DNA of 64,000 bases from Colocasia esculenta (taxonomy: Eukaryota > Streptophyta > Magnoliopsida > Alismatales > Araceae), in NCBI GenBank assembly GCA_014218235.1, contig CM024758.1, positions 73,480,206 to 73,544,205 of the forward strand, written 5' to 3'. Under the pieces are notes generated by a model that saw nothing but the letters and a program-made list of their open reading frames with translations, did not search any database and had not been told where the DNA came from. Of the stretch, positions 55,961 through 64,000 are shown one piece after another. The position numbers and the translations under genes were made by a program. Each line of letters opens with the position of its first letter. The first letter of the stretch is position 1.

Positions 55961-57000
55961 ATGCTATTCTATACCCCTAAGTTTATCATTTCTGCTCTTA
56001 AGGCTAGGAAATTGATTAATGCAGGGTGTGTAGCTTATTTGGCATCAGTTAGTCTGGTTGAGGCAGGTAAGACAGTGGATATGGTACCAGTAGTTAAAGA
56101 GTTTGTGGATGTGTTCTCGGATGAGTTACCAGGTTTGGCACCGCATAGAGAGGTGGATTTTATAGTGGAGTTGCAGTCGAGTAGTATGCCCATTTCCAAA
56201 GCACCATACAGGATGACACCTGCAGAGTTGAAAGAGTTGAAGAAATAGTTGCAAGAATTATTAGAGAAGGGTTTCATTCGGCCTAGTCACTCACCATGGG
56301 GAGCACGGTTTTGTTTGTTAGGAAAAAAGATGGCAGCTTGAGAATGTGTATTCATTACCGCCAGTTGAATCAGGTTACAATAAAGAACAAGTATCCACTC
56401 CCTCAAATTGATGACTGTTTGATCAACTGCAATCAGCAAAGGTGTTCTCCAAGATAGATTTGAGATCGGGGTACCATCAGTTGAGAATCCGAGAAGAAGA
56501 TATCGACAAAATGACATTTAGAACATGGTATGGGCATTATGAGTTTGTGGTTATGCCATTTGGACTAACCAATGCACCTGCAGCATTTATGAATTTGATG
56601 AACATGATTTTCCATCCATATTTAGACCGGTTTATTGTGGTGTTCATTGATGATATCTTAGTGTATTCAGCCTCAGAAGAAGAACATGCAGCTCATTTGA
56701 GGGTTACATTGCAGACATAAGAGAGCATCAGTTATATGCAAAATTCAGTAAGTGTGAGTTTTGGCTGAAAGAGATACAGTTTCTGGGGCATGTTATTCAA
56801 GTGAAGGTGTTGCAGTTGATTCAGCAAAAGTAGAAGCTGTTATGAAATGGGAGGAACCAAAGACAGTGTCAGAGATCAGGAGTTTCCTTGGTATGGCAGG
56901 CTACTACAGACAGTTTATCCAAGACTTCTCAAAGATTGCAGCACTAATGACAAGGCTTACTAGGAAAGGAGTACCATTTGTATAGTCATCCAATTGCAGA
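55961..57000 (+). pseudogene. pol: Element E reverse transcriptase
   Basis: It is in three frames: VFSDELPGLAPHREVDF to a stop at 56246, SKIDLRSGYHQLRIREEDI with VVMPFGLTNAPAAF and VVFIDDILVYSASEEEH (56442-56720), and VAVDSAKVEAVMKW with IRSFLGMAGYYRQF (56761-56985). The catalytic IDD is intact, but stops and frameshifts break the gene. Confidence 0.88.
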
Positions 57001-57008
57001 TGTAGTTT

Positions 57009-57390
57009 ATGGAATTGAAGAAGCGGCTCACTTCAACACCAATATTGGAAATCCCGTCAGGCCGAGGTGGTTTTGTATTGTATACAGATGCATCTAGAAG
57101 AGGACTTGGAGCAGTGTTTATGCAACGTGAAAAAGTGGTGGCTTATGCATCAAGACAATTGAAGCGGCACGAGGAGAATGACCCCACCCATGACTTAGAG
57201 TTGGCAGCAGTTGTGTTTGCATTGGAGATATGGCGGCATTATTTGTATGGTGAAAGATTTGAGATTTTCACGAACCATAAGAGCTTGAAGTATATCTTTT
57301 CACAGAAAGATTTGAATTTGAGATAACGCAGATGGATGGAGTATTTAAAAGACTATGATTTTAGTTTAGCGTATCATCCAGGCAGGGCAA
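57009..57390 (+). pseudogene. pol: Element E RNase H
   Basis: LYTDASRRGLGAVF, VVAYASRQLKRHEEN, HDLELAAVVFALEIW and FTNHKSLKYIFS (the usual Asp is Asn here). A stop at 57324 precedes RWMEYLKDYDF and YHPGRA, where the sequence breaks off at a deletion junction. Confidence 0.88.
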
Positions 57391-57735
57391 GTTGAGTCCC
57401 AGGTATGTGGGTCCATTTCAGATTCTAGAAAGGATTGGTGAGACAGCGTATAGGTTGGAGCTTCCAGTAGATTTTACGGATGCCCATGATGTGTTCCATG
57501 TCTCAATGCTAAGAAGATACATTCGGGATCCTTCTCAGATTGTCAGCTACACACGGGATGACTTGATGCCAGATATATCCATGCCAGGATATCCAGTGAT
57601 GATTACAGGTCGCCGAACACAAAGGTTGAGGAATAAGGACATTGAGCTGGTAAAGATTAGGTGGGAGAATGGATAGGGTGGTGAAGACACTTGGGAATTG
57701 GCCGATGAGATGTACAAGACGTATCCATACTTGTT
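57391..57735 (+). pseudogene. pol: Element E integrase C-terminus and chromodomain
   Basis: It starts LSPRYVGPFQILERIGETAY directly after YHPGRA of the RNase H end, so the integrase zinc finger and DDE core are gone. VFHVSMLRRYIRDP and a chromodomain with LRNKDIELVKIRW follow. A stop falls within the chromodomain at 57674. Confidence 0.88.
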
Positions 57736-57842
57736 TGAGTAAGCGTTAAATTCTTTTTAGGTGATAGTCGTATATGTATTGCATTGTTAATTGTGTTTAT
57801 TCCTTTAATTTCAAGGACGAAATTCTTTTTAGGTGATAGTAA

Positions 57843-59927
57843 TGTAATAACCGATACGTTCGGATCGTTGTTTACCAGGTTTGGGGGCCAGTGTGTGGCC
57901 CATTGGTAGACCATGTGAGTCTACATGTGTGTTTACAAGTTGGTGTGGCAGGTTGGGAGGCTAGAGGGTTGGAAATTCCAGCCCAAACAGACCTTTGTCG
58001 GGCTCATTAAGAATGCGACGAACATAGACGTTGCGATTCTTACATGAATGCGACCACCTAACTTGTTGCGATTTAGAACCGCTTTTACGTGGGCGCGGCT
58101 ACATGCGCGCTGCGTGGTACATGCAGCGACGTCGGAGTTGAATCGTGTCGGCGCGGTACGTCATGTTTCTAAACGTGACGGCCCGATACGTCGCAATTTA
58201 AACTTAGAGTATTTTGAGCTTCTGCCCATGGCCGAATAGTGCAGTGGCACTGTTCAGCTGGGAAAGGTCTTGCTGAGGGATTCTGGGTGATTTCTGATGT
58301 TTCGGTGTCCGTTCGGCATGAATCCAGTGCGAGGAGGTGCTTCGGAGCACGGGGAACGACCGGACGGTGTTGGATTCATGTTTCCTTTGTTGGTAGGGGA
58401 ATTCTACCCTGTTTTCCATTGTATGAACTGTATAGGTTAGGGTTTGTGGATTTTGTTTGGAAATCGCATGGACATGGTAGAGAGCATGCCTAGGGTTTCA
58501 TATAAACAGTTATTTCCTACTTTATCAATATGTACAACCCTTTGGTGTGATTCTGGAATGATAGTTTAGGGTTTGTTCCTGCTGTCTGAAAGGCGACGAA
58601 ACCAGTCGTCACGTTTTGTGTGAACGCGACGACCTAGCCCGTCATGATTCAGACCTTAAAGGCGACGGCTTGGTCTGTCGCGATTCAAGTCGATTGGCGA
58701 CCACTGTGTTGGTCGCAGTTTAGAGTGTGGCCACCCGAGCTCTGGGGTTCTATGGCCAGTCTACCCGGTTTTTGTTGTAGATTGCTTGGGCGGCGTTGGC
58801 TAAGCAATGTAGGGTCTGTATAGGTTGTGTCGGCTTATACCGTGGTCGATAACGATGGGTTTTGCTTGGAAATGTGTGCATAGCGGGTTGGGTTGTAACG
58901 CCTTATGTGGTTACCTCTCCAGTTGGTTACCCTAGCACCGGGTGCTTAGGGCTTGTCCCGGTACAGTGAGTACCGTTAAAGTTTGTGTCGTCTTCCTAGA
59001 CACCCTCACTCCTGAGTTTGAGTTGTACGTCCGACTGAGGGAAAGACGACAGGGGGCAGCGACTCATGTTTATGGGTGTGCGGTCGCTTGTAGCACGCTC
59101 GTGGTTGGGGGATGGACACCAGTAGACGTACTGGTCCCCAGCTAGTCCTATTTCTAGTGCCTTACTTTAGGGTTCTCGGCCGAAGTCCCTAAAGGTGTCA
59201 AGCTTGGGCCTGCAACTGTGTGGTCTGCAGGAGTGGTGTTTGTTTGTCTCCACAGTTCTTGACCTTGTTAAGGTGGAGCGGCAGCTGGACCTTTCGTCCA
59301 TGGCTACGAGGCTGAGAGGTAGACTTGCTTTGTTTGTTCGGGTCTGTGGCTGGTGTCGCGAACTAGTTCTCGTGACGTGTGCGGCGTGTGCCTTCTTAAC
59401 TTGTACATGTGTACGTGGTTTGCTGTTTATTAATTATAGTTGTACCATCATGCATAGGCGGTGATATATTTTAATTGCTTTACACTTTGCTTACCATATC
59501 TGTTGTACATTGTTTTTCTCGGCTTTGGGGGGAGTTCCCCTACTTAGCCAGTGACTGTGAGGCTCACCCCTTCTTCTTCCAGGTGAAGGAGAGTAGGAGG
59601 GTTTCCGTCCCTCTTCTAGTTCCGGTCACCACTGTAGTAAAGTTGGGCCTTCGTCATCAGCAGAGTAATACTTTTACTTGTTGAGCCTTGGGGGTTTGTC
59701 TCGGGCTGTGTGATCTTGTACCATGACTATGATATGGAACTGAATATGTACATTTCGTATGGATATATGTGAGAAATGATAGTCTTATATGTGTTCAATG
59801 TGTTCTTTTATATTTCAACGGACATGTTATACTGATATCCCTTGCGAGGCTACAACTCGTTCGTGGGAGACGGGGTCGTGTCAGGCACGTTTTGGGTTAA
59901 CGGGCCCGAACGGCGAGGACCGTCACA
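57843..59927 (+). repeat. 3' LTR of element E (2085 bp)
   Basis: TGTAATAACCGATACG to GGACCGTCACA. Relative to the 5' LTR several CG dinucleotides of the motif clusters have become TG or CA (for example GTTGCGA at about 58030), as expected from methylation decay. The usual purine-rich tract before it is degenerate (TTTTTAGGTGATAGTAA). Confidence 0.92.
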
Positions 59928-60125
59928 TTAACTATATGGTGAGTCAGTCTATGAAATGCAAACATTGTTTAAGGGGAATTCAACATGAGGGCACTAATGG
60001 TATCAGCCAAACAATGATTTTAAGGTATCATCATGATTCACAAAATTATGTCAACATATGTCATCATCAAAACAAACTAAAATAAAGAATGTAGTTGTTC
60101 ACATAACCATAATTCAACAAGCTAA
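59928..60125. other. Short unassigned spacer
   Basis: A/T-rich, starting with the probable target duplication TTAAC of element E. No gene or repeat recognised. Confidence 0.4.
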
Positions 60126-61414
60126 TAGGGTGTTTGGGAGCAATTTAAAAAAACTATTTCTACCTAAAAAATCATGTTGTGTTCGTTTTTAACTTTAAAT
60201 TTAAAATTATGAAAATGTGATGTTATCTGTTGGTTTAAAATATCAAAAATTTTAAAATTATTGATATGTTTGAGGCGCAGGTGGGTGGGGGGGGGGGGCG
60301 CCAGGGAGGGCGGCGGGGGGGGGGGGGGGGGGGGGGCGGGGCTGGGGGCGGGGGAGGGGGGGTGGGTGGGGGTTTGGGGCGAAGCGGGTGGGATTAGGGG
60401 CGAGGGAGGGGGGCGAGGGTGCAGGGGGCGGGGGGGGGGGGGGGGGGGGGAGGGTGTAGGGCGGGTAGGGGTTCGGCGGGGGGCAGGGCAGGTGGGGCTG
60501 GGGGGCGCAAGGCGGGCGGGGTGGAGGGCGGCGGGGGGGGGGGGGGGAGGGTGCAAGAGGGGTGGGGGTCCGGCGGGCGGGGCTGGGGGCGCAGGGCAGG
60601 CGGGGGGGGGAGGGCGGGGGCAGTTGGGGATTCCGGGGTGGGGGAGGGGGGGGGGAGGGCGCAGGGTGGAGGGAGGGCGGGGGGGGGGGGGGAGGGGTAG
60701 GAGGGTGGGGCTGGGGGGCGCACGGCGGGCGGAGGGGGGGGGGGGGGGGGGGACGTTGGGGGTTCCACGGCAGGGGAGGGGGGGGGGAGGGCGCAGGGAG
60801 GGCGGGGAGGGTGCAGGGCGGGTGGGGGTTCTGACGGGGCGGGGTGGTGGGTGGGTTGGGGCGGGGGGGCTGGGGTCGCAGGGGGGGGGGGAGGGCGGGG
60901 GCGGTTGGGGGTTCGGGGGGGGGAGGGGGGGGGGGGTGGGGCTAGGGGCGGAGGAGGGGGGGGGGGAGGGCGCAGGGCGGGCGGGGGGGGGAGGGTTGCG
61001 GGCGGGTGGGGGTTTCGGCGGGGCGGGGCAGGTGGGGCTGGTGGCAGGGAGGTGCCGCGGTGGGGGGGGGGGGGGGCGCTGGGGGGGGGGGGTGGTGTGT
61101 CGCCGTGCAGGGGGGCGCCGACGGGGGGGGGGGGGGGGTGCCGCGGTGCAGGGGGGCGCCGGCGGGGGGGGTGGGGTGCCGGTGCCGCGGTGCAGGGGGG
61201 CGCCGACGGGGGGTGGGGTGCCGCGGTGCAAGGGGAGAGGCGGTGCGTTTTTAAAATAAAAATAATTTGTACTTTTTTTTTTTGAAGAAATTTACATAGG
61301 ATAAAAATTCTTCTCTAAAAAAAATTTACTTACCAAACGTATCTGTGGTCTGTTCTCTCTCTTTTTAAAATTTTAGAGAAAAAAAAGATAAAAAAACTGC
61401 AACCAAACACCCTA
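60126..61414. mobile_element. TIR-bounded, MITE-like element with G-rich interior
   Basis: GGGTGTTTGG at 60128-60137 and its exact complement CCAAACACCC at 61403-61412 face each other, each flanked by TA. The similarity extends inward (GCA then a T-rich run on both sides). No transposase is present. The superfamily is uncertain: TA flanks suit Tc1/mariner-like elements, but this terminal sequence also occurs in other plant MITE types. Confidence 0.65.
60272..61247. repeat. Extreme G-rich minisatellite (strand-asymmetric)
   Basis: Nearly 1 kb of G runs broken by C, T and A. Recurrent blocks include GGGTGGGGGTTCGGCGGGG and GGGGGCGCAGGGCGGGCGGG. The right third has about four units containing GTGCCGCGGTGCAGGGGGGC. 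Long open frames on both strands here (332 and 355 codons) are composition artefacts. Confidence 0.9.
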
Positions 61415-62529
61415 TAAAAATTGTAAGTCGATGCCCTAGCCCGACACGCAAGGGGGAACAAGTGGGGTGTGAGTAGTAGCGACTGTGGGGTCGGTCAAGC
61501 GTTGACGTGGTCTTGGTTGCGCCATCCACCACTTGCCCATTTGGCAATAATTTAAAAAAATACAAACAAAATAAGTAAGAGAACAACCTTGTCTCTTTCT
61601 CTAACCCAATCACGACTCCACAACGGACGAGGGTTGATCTCCGCCGTGCAGAGCGGGAACAACCGTTGGACGAGGGCCGAGATCACTCTACGTGGTGTGG
61701 GCCGCTTCTGGACTGGTCAGCATGTTGCCTTCCTTTGTGCGTGGTGGGGCCCACGCCGGACAAAGCCGAGATTGTCCCTGCACCCCCGGCTTTGGTTGTT
61801 GTTTCCACGCGGTTTCGAGAGAACTGGACACCCCGAATTAAAGAGAGCGCGTTTTTTTTTGTTGGGGAAAGAGTGGAGGACCACCATCACGACCCACCAG
61901 CGGGCCCACGTTGGTCCACCTCTCCGCCCACCCGAACCCGTCCGAGCCCCGAGGGGGTAACTCCACCGTTCATTTGGGGCTCGCGTGGACGTGTCCGATG
62001 GGAGCCGCCCGGAGAGTCGATGCTGGGCCAGAAAGAGGTCGCATTCCGGCCGGGTGCGGTCCCGCTGTGCCCCAGAAGAGAGGAGGGGCGCAGGACAGGA
62101 CCGGGCAGGCCACAATCAGGCCGGTCGTCCCCACGCGGAGTTTCTGACGTGGCAGCGCGTCCCGTTCCGGTCGGGTGGGGGGGGGGGGTGGAGATGGAGA
62201 TGGTGGCGCACACAGCAGCGGGTCGTGGCAGCGCCTACCTGGTCGCTCTGGTGCACGTTAATCCCTCCCTCCCTCATCCAGGGCGGGGAACGCTTCGATG
62301 TTGTACGGTGAACGCTAAGCTTTCTGTGAGAGGAGGAACGAACTTATGTGGCGACAAACATTTGTATAGTTCTTATCGTTATCTCGCTGGATGTATTTTA
62401 ACTGCCAGGATCTCTCATCGATGCGCACCTTCCCGATGCTTGCCGTTACGTAACACTTGGCAATTCTGATCTCAGGGGCGTTGCAGACAAGTCAGCAGCA
62501 GTTGCAAAGCCCCGGCCATGACCCAAAAA

Positions 62530-62530
<1 letters not shown>
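61415..62530. other. Intergenic 5' flank of the PP2C gene
   Basis: Mixed, locally GC-rich sequence with no recognisable domain in its open frames, including a 267-codon frame at 61666-62469. It probably contains the promoter, but I cannot place a TATA box or start site with confidence. Confidence 0.5.

Positions 62531-62572
<42 letters not shown>
62531..62572. repeat. (GA)n microsatellite, probable promoter or 5' UTR
   Basis: About 20 GA units followed by a short CT run. GA/CT repeats are common in plant promoters and 5' leaders and bind BPC-type proteins; a role here is inference. Confidence 0.9.
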
Positions 62573-62574
<2 letters not shown>

Positions 62575-62921
62575 CTCTCTTTACCCGTCCTCCTCTTCCT
62601 TGTCTTCTTTTCCTCTTCCTACGGCAGAGAAGGAGAAGGGGAGAACAACGACGAGAAACCAGAGGCGTCCATTTATATTCATCTTTTCCACCTTCGTTTC
62701 TATTTTTCCCCCTTTTGTTCACATTCGTCCGATCACTTGTCCGAGAATTTCGACGTCCTTGCCGATCCGATCTGATCACCGCGGCTGGATTTCGAATTCC
62801 CGGTACTCGTGTAGGGACATGCTCGGTTGTGCGGCCTTGGCGGTGGAATTCTAAGTTTGATTCGGGTTACCGGGAGGAGGGGGGAGGGGCAGGGGGAAAC
62901 GGTGGCGGAAGGGTTGAGAGG

Positions 62922-63143
62922 ATGATGATGTCGGCGGCCACGGCGGCCACGAAGGCCGGAGGGGATCGGATGGTGCCGCTGGCGGTGCTGCTGAAGCGGG
63001 AGCTGACAAGCGAGAAGATCGAGAAGCCGGAGATCCTGTCGGGGCTGGCGAGCCAGACAAAGAAGGGGGAGGACTTCACCCTCCTCAAGGCCGAGTGCCA
63101 ACGTTGTGCCGGGGACGGCGTCAGCACATTCTCGGTTTTTGGG
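62922..63143 (+). CDS. Protein phosphatase 2C, first coding exon (partial gene)
   Basis: The exon encodes 74 residues starting with three Met codons (62922, 62925, 62928), an Ala/Thr-rich lead and MVPLAVLLKRELTSEKIEKP, then QTKKGEDFTLLKAECQR and GDGVSTFSVFG. This is the N-terminus of the plant PP2C subgroup that includes Arabidopsis At1g47380-like proteins. It ends just before the Asp-Gly-His metal-binding motif, which must be in exon 2. PP2Cs are Mg/Mn-dependent Ser/Thr phosphatases in signalling. The donor is GG|GTAAAT at 63144. I prefer this start over an in-frame ATG at 62457, because the intervening sequence contains the GA repeat and is not conserved coding. Confidence 0.85.
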
Positions 63144-64000
63144 GTAAATTCCAGAGGCTTCTTTCCTTTTCTTCAATTGCTCCAAGCCGGCCACGTTTTT
63201 AGATTTGTCTTGCATATTTCCATTTTTTTCTTCGCACTAAAGTTCATCACGAAGATTGATGCTTACTCACCTTTCCCGTTCCATGATGGCAACGTTTGGA
63301 TTGAAATGGGCCAGGTTGAAACACACATTTCGATGATTGATGTAATATGTCCCTTGATATCGAGGATAATAGCGTAATTTGCCGTTTGAATATACATCAA
63401 AATTTCTCTTTCTTTTCATTTGTCAAAGCTTTACGTGAGAGAAAAATCTCATGATTTGAGATTGATTGGATGACCAACATTAGGATATTGGCAGCGTTTG
63501 GGAAACATGTTTGGGGTGATTTTATGTTTCAAAATTACTGACAACGCCAGAAGCTTTCCTAAAGGTTTCCTGCTGGGCATAGGCTTGCGTGGGAGCCGAT
63601 TTTAAGGCAGAGGTGAGAGATAGAAAGAACTGTTTCTCTCTCTCCTATCTGCACAAAAGTGGAAAAGAAGCCGCGTCTCATCTCTTTGGAAATAAAAAAG
63701 AGATAAATTTGTCAGTGTGTCCAGTTAAACCCTTCTTTAACTGTGTTGAAACTTGAAAGTGCGTTTTCATTTTTTTACAATTTTTTTAACATTCAAACTG
63801 TACGCGGCATCGTCGCCCGACAACATCAGCATTTAATGCCCCGAGCCGAAATCACACGGTTCTCGACGTGAGCTGTTTTTGAGTTTCAAAAAAAAAGCTT
63901 TCTTCGTTGAGATGCCAACGGCAAGTGAAGAGGATGAAAGGATTGCGGCCTTTTGGATGTGGGGTGTCCAGAGAAGGAAAGCCTTGGGTGTTTGGATATA
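63144..64000 (+). other. Intron 1 of the PP2C gene, incomplete
   Basis: It begins GTAAATTCC and is T-rich at first. No continuation of the phosphatase domain appears before the window ends, so the intron is longer than 857 bp. Confidence 0.75.

Larger units (their letters stand above)
52527..59927 (+). mobile_element. Element E: Ty3/gypsy chromovirus with integrase deletion
   Basis: LTRs 52527-54600 and 57843-59927, primer site 54603-54614, gag, protease, RT, RNase H, then a direct jump to the integrase C-terminus and chromodomain. The flanks GTAAC (52522-52526) and TTAAC (59928-59932) are a target duplication with one change. The left LTR start has mutated from TG to TA. Confidence 0.92.

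Noticed and set aside
60164..61285. Open frames of 332 and 355 codons on both strands
   Set aside because: They lie wholly within the G-rich minisatellite and are Gly/Arg or Pro-rich on either strand, which is purely compositional.
61666..62469. 267-codon open frame upstream of the PP2C gene
   Set aside because: No conserved motif, with competing frames on both strands in GC-rich flank; treated as promoter-proximal non-coding DNA.
1..64000. tRNA, rRNA or plastid/mitochondrial insertions
   Set aside because: I looked for tRNA-like cloverleaf motifs and conserved rRNA stretches and saw none; the TGGTATCAGAGC matches are primer sites, not tRNA genes.

Overview
The window is repeat-dense nuclear DNA of a flowering plant. 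It holds stacked LTR retrotransposons of both plant superfamilies, CACTA-type DNA transposons, a 5'-truncated LINE, and, in the last 1.5 kb, the first exon of an ordinary plant protein phosphatase 2C gene. I cannot name the species. A 100-N scaffold gap lies at 20565-20664. Many retroelement reading frames are broken by single-base indels, some of which look like uncorrected long-read errors.

Layout. (1) 1-18681 is a left nest. Ty3/gypsy chromodomain element A (minus strand, 3' LTR cut by the window edge, ends at 10401) sits in the pol gene of an older plus-strand gypsy (B1, to 16704). B1 lies in an LTR of a third element (B2, to 18582), which abuts a CACTA end at 18681. (2) 18995-20564 is a CACTA element carrying captured host gene pieces, including a recognisable BLADE-ON-PETIOLE/NPR5 exon-1 fragment. 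(3) About 20845-52512 is a right nest up to four insertions deep. Copia F (minus) was hit by gypsy-like C, which has giant LTRs and only gag remnants inside. C's right LTR was hit by gypsy D, a relative of A (25277-47166, TSD GACAA). D was hit by Sirevirus-like copia G in its left LTR (26194-33253, TSD GACAC) and by solo LTR H in its pol (35708-39790). C's left LTR also carries a LINE fragment. (4) 52527-59927 is gypsy E (plus), which has lost most of its integrase. (5) 60126-61414 is a TIR-bounded element filled with an extremely G-rich minisatellite. (6) 61415-64000 is the 5' flank, exon 1 and start of intron 1 of the PP2C gene.

Within each retroelement the parts are those of one replication cycle: LTR promoter, tRNA-iMet primer site, gag capsid and zinc knuckle, protease, RT/RNase H, integrase (with chromodomain in the gypsies), and polypurine tract. 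C, G and E lack pol modules and would depend on partners.

Three observations stand out. First, the U3 regions of the two copia families carry CpG-centred TGTCGACA palindromes arranged as dyads 20-22 bp apart, ending 118-127 bp upstream of an identical GGCTATAAAT box. Gypsy LTRs here carry other reiterated CpG palindromes. Second, the gag genes of A and D each contain two short GT-AG introns at identical positions. Third, the CACTA element has captured host gene fragments.
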